This document shows positions 8,609-15,513 of a stretch of 34,996 nt of DNA, piece by piece. The DNA lies in assembly GCA_025450105.1 (NCBI GenBank), contig JANWIA010000034.1, positions 1 through 34,996 on the forward strand, in the 5' to 3' direction. Both the position numbers and the translations under genes were made by a program. Position 1 is the stretch's first letter. Each line of letters begins with the position of its first letter. The stretch comes from Candidatus Doudnabacteria bacterium (GTDB lineage: Bacteria > Patescibacteriota > Doudnabacteria > UBA920 > O2-02-FULL-48-8). The notes below the pieces were generated by a model. It was not told the DNA's origin, ran no database searches, and saw nothing but the letters and a program-made list of their open reading frames with translations.

Positions 8609-8636
8609 AATATACCATAAATGCCCTCGGAGTCAA
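8609..8636 (-). promoter_or_regulatory. Sigma70-type promoter upstream of rny
   Basis: On the minus strand TTGACT (8631-8636) and TATATT (8609-8614) are 16 bp apart. It points towards rny, with a ~210-base leader. Confidence 0.65.
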
Positions 8637-8659
8637 AGATCGCTCAAAGCACCGGACAA

Positions 8660-8691
8660 TTGACTCGATTTTATCGGCTGGTTAGTATAAT
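8660..8691 (+). promoter_or_regulatory. Likely promoter of sod
   Basis: TATAAT at 8686-8691 is a perfect -10 box, 22 bases before the sod start codon. The best -35 match, TTGACT at 8660-8665, is 20 bp away, longer than the usual 17, so the -35 is uncertain. Confidence 0.5.
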
Positions 8692-8712
8692 TGAGTCCTT
8701 AACCAAAAAAAT

Positions 8713-9294
8713 ATGAAACATGAATTGCCAAAACTTGCCTATGGTTACGATGCGCTAGAACCTTACATTGATGCCAAGACCATGGAACTGCATCACAGCA
8801 AGCACCATCAAGCTTACATTGATAAACTCAATACGGTCTTAGAAAAATATCCCGATCTTCAGGGTCGGCCAATCGAAGAACTGCTTTCTGATCTGCAAAA
8901 TTTGAAGGCTGAAGATGCAGACCGTACCATGATCCGCAACCAAGGCGGCGGACACTTGAACCATACGCTATTTTGGAAATATCTCGATCCTGCAAACAAA
9001 ATGGATGAATTGGTTGCCAAGGAAATCAAATCAACTTTCGGCTCAATGGATGATTTCAAAAAAACTTTCACCGAATCGGCCACAAAATTATTTGGATCCG
9101 GCTGGACCTGGCTAATGCGCGATGGAAAAAATTCCAAACTCATTATCCAAAACCTGCCTTTGCAGGACAACCCGGTCATGCTCGGCCATCAAGCAATTCT
9201 AGGTTTGGATCTCTGGGAACATGCTTACTACCTCAAGCATCAAAACCGCCGACCGGAATATATTGAAAACTTCTGGAAAGTGTTTAAATTCTAA
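8713..9294 (+). CDS. Superoxide dismutase, Fe/Mn family, Mn-like
   Basis: It converts superoxide to oxygen and hydrogen peroxide. The 193-residue length is typical. Metal ligands are visible as His27 (MELHHSKHH), His84 (GGGHLNHTLFW), Asp166 and His170 (LDLWEHAYY). Gly-Gly-Gly before HLNH and Gln151 in LPLQDNP are features of the manganese subtype rather than the iron one, though cambialistic use cannot be excluded. No signal peptide, so it acts in the cytoplasm. It is one of the few plus-strand genes of ordinary composition, with its own promoter and a shared terminator, and indicates contact with oxygen. Confidence 0.96.
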   Translation: MKHELPKLAYGYDALEPYIDAKTMELHHSKHHQAYIDKLNTVLEKYPDLQGRPIEELLSDLQNLKAEDADRTMIRNQGGGHLNHTLFWKYLDPANKMDELVAKEIKSTFGSMDDFKKTFTESATKLFGSGWTWLMRDGKNSKLIIQNLPLQDNPVMLGHQAILGLDLWEHAYYLKHQNRRPEYIENFWKVFKF

Positions 9295-9295
9295 A

Positions 9296-9330
9296 ATAAA
9301 AAAAGAGCTCCAATCGGAGCTCTTTTTAAA
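9296..9330. terminator. Bidirectional terminator between sod and rplS
   Basis: AAAGAGCTCC and GGAGCTCTTT pair across a short loop, with A-rich and T-rich flanks. It serves sod on the plus strand and the rplS operon on the minus strand. Confidence 0.9.
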
Positions 9331-9333
9331 ATC

Positions 9334-9678
9334 TTATTTAGTTTCCTTGATTCTTGCTTCTTGGCCAGTGCGGCTGTAATAAAGTTTGGCTTTGCGAACT
9401 GTACCATCCTTGATGACCTCAATCTTTTCGATTGATGGCGAGTGGATCGGGAAGATGCGTTCTACTCCAACGCCCGATGAAACTTTGCGGACTGTGACAG
9501 TGCCATTAATGGCTTTGCCGCCGCGGGTTCCAATAACCACACCTTCGAAAATCTGGACACGTTCCTTTTCTTTGCCGTCTGGCGAAACGTCTTTAATCTT
9601 TTGATAAACGCGGACGGTGTTACCAGCCTTAAGCTTAGGAACATCCTTTAATTGATCTTGTTTAAATGAATTTATCAT
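9334..9678 (-). CDS. rplS: 50S ribosomal protein L19
   Basis: L19 sits at the 30S-50S interface. The 114-residue protein has the expected FKAGNTVRV-type opening ([16 protein letters not shown]), the [14 protein letters not shown] strand and the [18 protein letters not shown] block, followed by [10 protein letters not shown]. It is the last gene of the rpsP-khpA-trmD-rluD-rplS cluster. Its start lies 17 bases inside the end of rluD, so translation is probably coupled. Confidence 0.97.
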   Translation of the reverse strand: MINSFKQDQLKDVPKLKAGNTVRVYQKIKDVSPDGKEKERVQIFEGVVIGTRGGKAINGTVTVRKVSSGVGVERIFPIHSPSIEKIEVIKDGTVRKAKLYYSRTGQEARIKETK

Positions 9679-10579
9679 ACTTGATATTAACTTTCTTTAA
9701 GACCTCTTGTAATTCTTCCGGAAGTGGAGAGTTTAAGTCCAGCCAAGTTCCATCTGACTTTTGAAATCGCAAGTGGAAGGCGTGGAGGAATTGTCGCTTA
9801 ATTAATTCCTGATCTTTCTTCTTATTTTCAGCCCCATATATATCGTCGCCGACTATTGGGTGTTTGATATGTGCTAAATGCACTCTTATCTGATGAGTGC
9901 GACCTGTGTGTAAGTTTACCTTAAGCAGGGCCATTTCGTCAACAGTCCCGACGTTATCTCCGACAATGACATATTCAGTCTTGGCTTCACGACCCGGCCC
10001 GACCTTCATCTTGCGAGTTTTGAAGCTCTTTACCAGCGGTGCATCAATAACGTCATGGAGTTTTTGCGGTACGCCATGGACCAAGGCCAAATATTCTTTT
10101 TGGACTTTTCGATCCTTAAACATCTTCTTTAAATATTCGTAGGCTTCATTGGTCTTGGCAATGATGAGTAAGCCCGATGTATCTTCATCCAAACGATGAA
10201 CAATGCCTGGGCGGAACTTTTCACCAACGTTTTTGATTTGCGGGAATTTAGTCAGGAGTGCGTGACTTAGAGTGTCTTCGGTTTTGCCGGCGCCAGGATG
10301 AACCAAAAGTCTGGCCGGTTTATCGATCACAGCCAAATTATCGTCTTCATAAACAATTTTTAATTCCCGATTACTTGGGATAAATTCAAAATCCTTAAAT
10401 TCCGGCAACTCAATCACGTCCTGGTCAAAAACCTTCCAATCGGTTTCCAGTTGGACTTTGCCATTGACCGTAACCGATCCGGATTTGATTGCCTTCTGAA
10501 CAGCGCCCCGTGATTTTTCAACCACAGAAGCTAAATATTTATCCAAACGTTCAGTTTTATCGGCAACGAATTTGAGCAT
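9662..10579 (-). CDS. rluD: Ribosomal large-subunit pseudouridine synthase, RluD/RluA type
   Basis: It isomerises uridines in 23S rRNA to pseudouridine. An S4 RNA-binding domain comes first ([21 protein letters not shown], about 10-60). The catalytic domain has [19 protein letters not shown], with the catalytic Asp131 in HRLD. The 305-residue length is normal. Whether it is RluD or another RluA-family member cannot be decided by motif alone. It overlaps trmD by one base (TAATG) and rplS by 17 bases. Its position between trmD and rplS is not the standard order of this operon and may tie rRNA modification to ribosome-protein output. Confidence 0.93.
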   Translation of the reverse strand: MLKFVADKTERLDKYLASVVEKSRGAVQKAIKSGSVTVNGKVQLETDWKVFDQDVIELPEFKDFEFIPSNRELKIVYEDDNLAVIDKPARLLVHPGAGKTEDTLSHALLTKFPQIKNVGEKFRPGIVHRLDEDTSGLLIIAKTNEAYEYLKKMFKDRKVQKEYLALVHGVPQKLHDVIDAPLVKSFKTRKMKVGPGREAKTEYVIVGDNVGTVDEMALLKVNLHTGRTHQIRVHLAHIKHPIVGDDIYGAENKKKDQELIKRQFLHAFHLRFQKSDGTWLDLNSPLPEELQEVLKKVNIKYDKFI

Positions 10580-11256
10580 TATTTTAGTAAATCGGGACGG
10601 CGCTTTTTGGTGCGCTTTAATGATTCCTTACCCCGCCATTCATTAACATTTGCATGATGACCCGTTAGCAATACCTTTGGCACAAGCATTTTTTTGTAAA
10701 CATCTGGGCGGGTGTATTGTGGATACTCCAACAGCCTATTATTGAAACTTTCGTCAGATAAAGATTCGGCTTTACCCAAAAAACCTGGGATCAGACGTGA
10801 CACTGCATCGACCACGGCCATTGCTGGAATCTCCCCGCCAGTCATGACAAAATCGCCGATGGAAATTTCCATGTCGACCAAGGAACGGACGCGTTCATCA
10901 AAGCCTTCGTAGCGGCCACAAATCAAAGTAATCTCTTTGTAGTTGGAAAGTTTAGTGACTAATTTCTGATCAAACTTTTTACCTTGAGGTGTCAGTAATA
11001 CAATCAGTTTCCCCTTACTCCCCTTTTTCCCTTTCATCCCATTTAGGGCCCGATCAATAATATCCACACGCATGACCATTCCCGCGCCGCCGCCGTATGG
11101 TCGGCCATCCACGGTTTTGTGCGGGTCGGTTGCGTAGTCGCGTAAATTTACAATTTCAATATCAATAAATTCTTTAGCCTGACCGCGTTTAATGAGACTC
11201 GTATTAAAATACGAATCAAACGCTTCGGGAAAAATTGTCAGGATTCTAAATTTCAT
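10579..11256 (-). CDS. trmD: tRNA (guanine-N1-)-methyltransferase
   Basis: TrmD methylates G37 next to the anticodon and prevents frameshifting. The trefoil-knot SAM site is visible: LIVLLTPQGKKFDQKL, LICGRYEGFDERV and ISIGDFVMTGGEIPAMAVVDAVSRLIPG, followed by LLEYPQYTRP. DGRPYGGGAGMVMR near residue 51 is the family signature. At 225 residues it is somewhat shorter than the E. coli protein, mainly in the C-terminal domain. It sits between khpA and rluD; rimM, usually next to it, is missing here. Confidence 0.97.
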   Translation of the reverse strand: MKFRILTIFPEAFDSYFNTSLIKRGQAKEFIDIEIVNLRDYATDPHKTVDGRPYGGGAGMVMRVDIIDRALNGMKGKKGSKGKLIVLLTPQGKKFDQKLVTKLSNYKEITLICGRYEGFDERVRSLVDMEISIGDFVMTGGEIPAMAVVDAVSRLIPGFLGKAESLSDESFNNRLLEYPQYTRPDVYKKMLVPKVLLTGHHANVNEWRGKESLKRTKKRRPDLLK

Positions 11257-11267
11257 ATTTAGTATTT

Positions 11268-11296
11268 AAAATCCCCGACGACGTCGGGGATTTTTA
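11268..11296. terminator. Bidirectional hairpin between khpA and trmD
   Basis: AAATCCCCGAC (11269-11279) and GTCGGGGATTT (11283-11293) form an 11-bp perfect stem with a 3-nt loop and T/A flanks. On the minus strand it would limit read-through from khpA into trmD. Confidence 0.75.
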
Positions 11297-11299
11297 TAT

Positions 11300-11635
11300 T
11301 TAGAGTTTAAATTCGTCGATGTCTGCGGACAATTCTTTATCGGCTGACATATTGTTGCTGTCTCCTCGAGGGGCGCGTCTTGAACCTTCTGGTTCATGAA
11401 TCTTAAGATTCACTCGGGACTTTCTCTTGGCTCCGACAACTCGCAACAGCGTGCGGATTGACTTAGCGGTTTGTCCCTGACGACCGATCACTTGTCCCAT
11501 ATCCTCAGGATTGAGGTGGAGAGTGAGCAAGACACCCATCTCGTCAACAGTTCGCTCAGTTTTGACATCTTCAGGATGGTCAACTAAAGCCTTTACGAGA
11601 TACTCAACAAACTCTTGGTCTTTTTCTTCTGCCAT
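11300..11635 (-). CDS. khpA: KH-domain RNA-binding protein KhpA
   Basis: A single type-II KH domain with the motif GQVIGRQGQTAKSIRTLLRV (residues 47-66). KhpA proteins bind small RNAs and mRNAs and, with KhpB, influence cell-size control in some Gram-positive bacteria. Its place between rpsP and trmD is the conserved position of this gene. At 111 residues it is longer than the usual ~80 because of a charged C-terminal tail (RRAPRGDSNNMSADKE...). It has a perfect consensus promoter and a hairpin-containing leader upstream. Confidence 0.93.
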   Translation of the reverse strand: MAEEKDQEFVEYLVKALVDHPEDVKTERTVDEMGVLLTLHLNPEDMGQVIGRQGQTAKSIRTLLRVVGAKRKSRVNLKIHEPEGSRRAPRGDSNNMSADKELSADIDEFKL

Positions 11636-11676
11636 ATCTATTGAATAGTGTTAATTCTGTAACTCAAAAAGAGCAA

Positions 11677-11717
11677 TTTAAGTGAGCTTGTTCGACTAAA
11701 CCGAAGCTTACTTAAGC
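11677..11717 (-). promoter_or_regulatory. Leader hairpin at the 5' end of the khpA operon
   Basis: The RNA expected from the promoter at 11724-11752 opens almost at once with TTAAGTAAGCTT pairing with AAGCTCACTTAA (one A-C mismatch) across a 14-nt loop, followed by a CTCTTTTT run. It could be an attenuator or a 5'-protecting hairpin. Confidence 0.45.
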
Positions 11718-11723
11718 ACAAAT

Positions 11724-11752
11724 ATTATAATTTTTTTTGGACGTAGTGTCAA
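11724..11752 (-). promoter_or_regulatory. Perfect consensus promoter for khpA-trmD-rluD-rplS
   Basis: On the minus strand TTGACA (11747-11752) and TATAAT (11724-11729) are separated by exactly 17 bp. Expected start near 11717, about 80 bases before khpA. Confidence 0.85.
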
Positions 11753-11799
11753 TCTGGATAACCCGACGTTAATGGCGCAATCAGAATCTGTCTATCCCC

Positions 11800-11868
11800 A
11801 TCCTGACGCATGTCAGGATCTACTTCTGATCCTGAAACGAGACCCGTCAGACGGGTCAAGTTCAGGAT
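11800..11868. repeat. ATCCTGA-family palindromes between rpsP and khpA
   Basis: Two units: ATCCTGAC-GCAT-GTCAGGAT at 11800-11819, and ATCCTGAA (11829-11836) pairing with TTCAGGAT (11861-11868) around an inner GACCCGT-CAG-ACGGGTC hairpin (11841-11857). The arms match the 3311-3329 palindrome, suggesting a REP-like dispersed element. Confidence 0.6.
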
Positions 11869-11882
11869 GGTCTTGCGGAAAA

Positions 11883-11912
11883 AACAAAAAACCTGCCGTT
11901 ACAGCAGGTTTG
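11883..11912 (-). terminator. Rho-independent terminator after rpsP
   Basis: AACCTGC and GCAGGTT pair (11890-11896 with 11904-11910) and are followed on the minus strand by TTTTTTG. Confidence 0.85.
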
Positions 11913-11921
11913 AATGATTGA

Positions 11922-12347
11922 TTAAGCTTGAGGTGCAGCTTCTTTTGGAGCTTCGGCAGGAGGTGCTTCCGGAGCTGGGGCTTCTGGAGCCGGAGCTTCG
12001 GCAGGAGCGGCAGCGGCTTCAGTCTTTGGAGCTTCAGCTGTTGGAGCCGGGGCAGTTGGAGAATCGGTTGCTTCCTTTTTCTTTGGCTGCCAGGCTTTAA
12101 CTTTTTTGCCTTCAACCAATTTCTTTTCTACAAAAAGGTTGTGAACGCTTGGAGAAACCTGCACGTTCTGGTCTAACCAATATTTAAGTCTTGTTTCATC
12201 TTTAACGGCAAAATTCTTACTGCGTGGATCATAACTGCCCAAAACTTCCAAGAATTTCTTGCTTGCAGATTTATGTGCTTCAGCCAAAACAATGCGGAAT
12301 TGAGCTTTGTTCTTGGTGCCAGTTCGTTGTAATCGGATAGTTAACAT
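11922..12347 (-). CDS. rpsP: 30S ribosomal protein S16 with Ala/Pro/Glu-rich tail
   Basis: S16 binds 16S rRNA early in small-subunit assembly. The first ~85 residues are a standard S16 (MLTIRLQRTGTKNKAQFRIV, then ASKKFLEVLGSYDPRSK and LKYWLDQNVQVSPSVHNLF). A tail of about 50 residues made of Ala, Pro and Glu (repeated PAPEAPAPEA-like units) follows, bringing the protein to 141 residues against 80-90 in most bacteria. The tail should be disordered and could extend from the 30S surface. It has its own promoter, with the -35 box just upstream of the smc stop codon, and its own terminator. Confidence 0.96.
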   Translation of the reverse strand: MLTIRLQRTGTKNKAQFRIVLAEAHKSASKKFLEVLGSYDPRSKNFAVKDETRLKYWLDQNVQVSPSVHNLFVEKKLVEGKKVKAWQPKKKEATDSPTAPAPTAEAPKTEAAAAPAEAPAPEAPAPEAPPAEAPKEAAPQA

Positions 12348-12375
12348 GTAGTAATTAATAAATTAGTGCTCGCGT

Positions 12376-12404
12376 ATAATAACAAAAGTGTGCAATATGG
12401 TCAA
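12376..12404 (-). promoter_or_regulatory. Promoter of rpsP
   Basis: TTGACC (12399-12404) and TATTAT (12376-12381) on the minus strand with a 17-bp spacer. It lies between smc and rpsP, the -35 box just 3' of the smc stop codon. Confidence 0.75.
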
Positions 12405-12406
12405 GC

Positions 12407-14512
12407 CTATGATTTCACTTGCTTCTCCGCTTGTTCGAGCTTTAAGGAAAGGATCTTCGAGATGCCTTCGTCGGTCATGGTTACACCATAAAGCGTATGG
12501 GCTTCGTGCATAGTCGCACGGTTATGGGTAATAGTCACGAATTGCGTTTGATGAGCTAGCGTCCCGAGAATTTTTGCAAAACGAATTGAGTTGGCTTCAT
12601 CCAAAGCAGCATCGACTTCATCTAATACTACGAATGGCGATGGGTACGATGCGAGCATGGCGCAAAGCAAAGCGATTGAAGTTAATGCGCGCTCCCCACC
12701 AGATAATGCGGCGATGGTAGAAAGCTTTTTTCCAGGAGGAGTTGCTTTGATTTCAATCCCGACTACCTGCTTAGTGCCCTTTATTTCCTCATCCTCCCCT
12801 TCTTCCTTTTCTTCAATCTCTTCGCCTTCTTCTGTAACAATTTCCTTCAACAAATTCATGTGCGCCCGGCCACCGTTAAATAAAATACGGAAGTATTCCG
12901 AAAACTTTGTGGAAATTAGGCCGTAGGCTTCATCGAATTGTTTCTTAATAACATGGTCAAGCTCATCAATAACCTGCCGCAAATCCGTAACAGCTTTTGT
13001 TAAATCCGCATGCTGCGACGACAAATAATTAAACCTCTCTTCGGTTTCGCGGTATTCCTGCATGGTCAATTCATCAACACCACCGGCGAGTTCCAATTGC
13101 CGCTTGAGCTTTTCAATTTTATGAGGCAAATCTGCAGCAACACTTTCGACTTTATCAGTAGGCTCAACCGCATGGCCCATAGTCTCGCGTGAAGTCTGCA
13201 ACATCGACTCGAATCTTGTTTCTATGCGGGCCTTTTCCACCATGATTTTGGTCTGCTCTTCCTTTAACAAATTTAACTGCGAAGATTTAATGCGGAATCT
13301 TTTTTCCTCTTCAGTCAAAAAACTTTTCTTCCGTTTTTCTTCCGCAATTAACTTTTCACGGGCAGTGTTATGGTCGTGTATTTCCTCAACCATTTTTTCC
13401 AAACGGTCATCCAACTCCTTCTTCTGTTTCAATAACTCCGTATTATCGCTTTGGCTGTATTCAGCAACGAGATCCTTAAGCTTCTTTTTTACTTCACTAA
13501 GATTTTTCTCTGTGATGGATTCAATAATTTCCTCAAATTGTTTGCGGAATACGGAAAAATCTCTGGCAACCGGTACCTTAAGCTTACCTCTAATCTCGGC
13601 GAGCTTTTCCAGTAAATCCAATTTCTTTTTTTCCAACGCACTGCCCTTTTTATCTAATTCATCCAAAAAACTGTTGGAGTTTCCGGTTTGAACCTCTTCC
13701 TTTTCTAAAACTTTTTGGAAAGATCCGATTTCGTGCTCCAATTTTTTAATACCCTCCTGGCTGCCATCAAAACGACCTGAAATTTCCTTCAATTCCTTAT
13801 CCAACAAATAATACTGGTGACCAAAGTACTGTCGATTTAAATCTGAATACTCTTTTTCTAAACCTTCGCGCTCTTCCATCCGCTTGGCTTGGCGGCGCAA
13901 AGACTTCAAGCGCGGCTCTATTTCGTTGATTAAACTTGAAACTTGGGTTAAATTTTCTTCGGTTTGCTCCAAACGACGAATTGTTTTGTCGCGCTTGGTG
14001 TAATATGGCTTAACGCCAGATGCTTCTTCGATTAAATTTTTAACTTCGGCCGGACCGGCCAAAACCATTTGATCGATAGTACCCTGCCCAATAACCGCAT
14101 AGTGGCTCGCGCCGAATCCGGAACGGGATAAGGCATCGACCACATCCAGTAAACGGACACGCTGGTTGTTAACCAAATATTCCGATTCTCCATCGCGGTA
14201 AACCCGGCGGCGGATTTCCACCTCGGAATATTCAAACGGCAACTTATGGTCTTTGTTATCGAAAGTCAGCGCGACTTCGGCCATAGATTGCTTCGATTTT
14301 TTGTCGGAACCGGCAAAAATTACGTCTTCGGTTTTTTTCCCGCGCAAAAGTTTCATGGATTGTTCTCCCATGACCCAGCGCAAAGAATCAGCGACGTTGG
14401 ATTTACCCGAACCGTTGGGGCCGACAACCGCAGTCATGCCTGGTTCAAATTCCAATACCGTTTTGTGCGCAAAGGATTTGAACCCGTGAATTTCTAACCG
14501 TTTTAAATACAT
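12407..14512 (-). CDS. smc: Short SMC-family chromosome segregation ATPase, no recognisable hinge
   Basis: The two head halves are clearly SMC: Walker A GPNGSGKS (31-38) with FKSFAHKT before it, Q-loop-like FDNKDHK, FGASHYAVIGQGTIDQ, then C-terminal LSGGERALTSIALL (from 603) and Walker B FVVLDEVDAALDE (from 627). Bacterial SMCs are usually about 1,150-1,200 residues; this has 701. Only about 350 residues of charged coiled coil lie between the heads (about 165-515). The ~150-residue hinge that dimerises SMC is not recognisable, nor is a Rad50-type CxxC hook. A Glu-rich insert (EEGEEIEEKEEGEDEE) precedes the C-terminal head. It probably acts in chromosome organisation, but how it dimerises is open. 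Confidence 0.9.
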   Translation of the reverse strand: MYLKRLEIHGFKSFAHKTVLEFEPGMTAVVGPNGSGKSNVADSLRWVMGEQSMKLLRGKKTEDVIFAGSDKKSKQSMAEVALTFDNKDHKLPFEYSEVEIRRRVYRDGESEYLVNNQRVRLLDVVDALSRSGFGASHYAVIGQGTIDQMVLAGPAEVKNLIEEASGVKPYYTKRDKTIRRLEQTEENLTQVSSLINEIEPRLKSLRRQAKRMEEREGLEKEYSDLNRQYFGHQYYLLDKELKEISGRFDGSQEGIKKLEHEIGSFQKVLEKEEVQTGNSNSFLDELDKKGSALEKKKLDLLEKLAEIRGKLKVPVARDFSVFRKQFEEIIESITEKNLSEVKKKLKDLVAEYSQSDNTELLKQKKELDDRLEKMVEEIHDHNTAREKLIAEEKRKKSFLTEEEKRFRIKSSQLNLLKEEQTKIMVEKARIETRFESMLQTSRETMGHAVEPTDKVESVAADLPHKIEKLKRQLELAGGVDELTMQEYRETEERFNYLSSQHADLTKAVTDLRQVIDELDHVIKKQFDEAYGLISTKFSEYFRILFNGGRAHMNLLKEIVTEEGEEIEEKEEGEDEEIKGTKQVVGIEIKATPPGKKLSTIAALSGGERALTSIALLCAMLASYPSPFVVLDEVDAALDEANSIRFAKILGTLAHQTQFVTITHNRATMHEAHTLYGVTMTDEGISKILSLKLEQAEKQVKS

Positions 14513-14518
14513 ATATAA

Positions 14519-14648
14519 AAATTTGAAATTCGAAGCACGAAATTCGAAAAAATATCTAATTGTAAATATTTAATATATAAATCTGATTTTGAATTTATTA
14601 TTTTTTTCATTTAAATTTGTTTCGGACTTCGATATTCGGATTTCGTAT
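14519..14648. repeat. AT-rich palindromic intergenic repeat, copy 2
   Basis: The gap between the rnc stop and the smc start is filled by GAAATTCGAAGCACGAAATT at one end and GTTTCGGACTTCGATATTCG at the other, with an A/T-rich middle. The arms match those of 6780-6875 in reverse orientation. As there, the element begins directly at a stop codon. Confidence 0.7.
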
Positions 14649-15332
14649 TTATAGATCGCTAACTTTTAATCCATTTTCTGCCGCGGCAATTTCCGCTTCC
14701 TGTTTTGAAGAACCGACACCTGTTGCAATTTGTTTCTCTCCGACAAAAACTCCGACTTCAAAATTCTTATTATGATCTGGTCCCCATTCGGCCAAAACTT
14801 TGTAATGCGGTGTCACTCCTAATTTTTCCTGGGTCAATTCCTGGAATTTGCTTTTTGGATCCAAAATTTTTCCTTCAGCAACAATTCCCTTTAATTTATC
14901 AATAATAAATTTGTCCACGAATCTTTTGGTGACATCAAAACCAGAGTCTAAATAGATTGCGCCAATCAAAGCTTCAATGGTATTAGCTAAAATTACTTGG
15001 CGGGCGCGACCAGTATCCTTGGCTTCGCCCTTGGACAACAAAATGTATTGATCCAAATCCAATTCCGAGGAAATTATGGACAGCATTTTGTAATTGACGA
15101 GCGCTGATCGCAAATTAGTCAATTCACCTTCTGGATTTGGAAAATTTTTGTACAAATACTCTGTCGTGATCAATTCCAAAACGGCATCGCCTAAAAATTC
15201 CAGGCGTTCGTTGTGGGGCAATGGCCATTTGCGGTTCTCGTTCAAATAAGAACGGTGGGTCATGGCTGACTGCAAAATGTTGCGGTCATTAAATTTTATT
15301 TCGATTTTGTTTTCTAGAGTTTCTAAATCCAT
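14649..15332 (-). CDS. rnc: Ribonuclease III
   Basis: RNase III cleaves double-stranded RNA in rRNA maturation and mRNA decay. The catalytic domain has NERLEFLGDAVLEL with Glu42, Glu45 and Asp49. The second acidic pair appears as Asn117 and Glu120 in LANTIEALIGAIYLDSGF. The Asn replaces the Asp of E. coli, a variant I recall from other lineages. The C-terminal dsRNA-binding domain (about 157-225) ends in GSSKQEAEIAAAENGL. The 227-residue length is normal. It precedes smc, as in many bacteria, but with a palindromic repeat between them. Confidence 0.96.
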   Translation of the reverse strand: MDLETLENKIEIKFNDRNILQSAMTHRSYLNENRKWPLPHNERLEFLGDAVLELITTEYLYKNFPNPEGELTNLRSALVNYKMLSIISSELDLDQYILLSKGEAKDTGRARQVILANTIEALIGAIYLDSGFDVTKRFVDKFIIDKLKGIVAEGKILDPKSKFQELTQEKLGVTPHYKVLAEWGPDHNKNFEVGVFVGEKQIATGVGSSKQEAEIAAAENGLKVSDL

Positions 15333-15371
15333 CGTAAATGAAATTCTCTTTACGAATTACGAATGATTACC

Positions 15372-15391
15372 AATATACAAACTTGTATATT
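15372..15391. promoter_or_regulatory. 20-bp palindrome upstream of rnc
   Basis: AATATACAA and TTGTATATT flank a 2-bp centre, forming a near-continuous palindrome about 40 bases before the rnc start. It could be a repressor operator or a transcript hairpin. Confidence 0.4.
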
Positions 15392-15425
15392 CGTACTGAT
15401 TAGTAATGAGTAAAAATTAATTATC

Positions 15426-15500
15426 TGGTGGGCAGTATAGGGATTGAACCTATGGCCTACTCTACGTCAAAGAGTCGCTCTACCACTGAGCTAACTGCCC
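15426..15500 (-). tRNA. tRNA-Val (anticodon GAC)
   Basis: The cloverleaf is complete: acceptor GGGCAGT/ACTGCCC, D-arm GCTC...GAGC, anticodon stem ACTCT/AGAGT with loop TTGACGT, T-arm ATAGG-TTCAATC-CCTAT. Discriminator A and an encoded CCA end follow. Anticodon GAC reads Val GUC/GUU. Confidence 0.95.
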
Positions 15501-15513
15501 TATACTAAATTTT

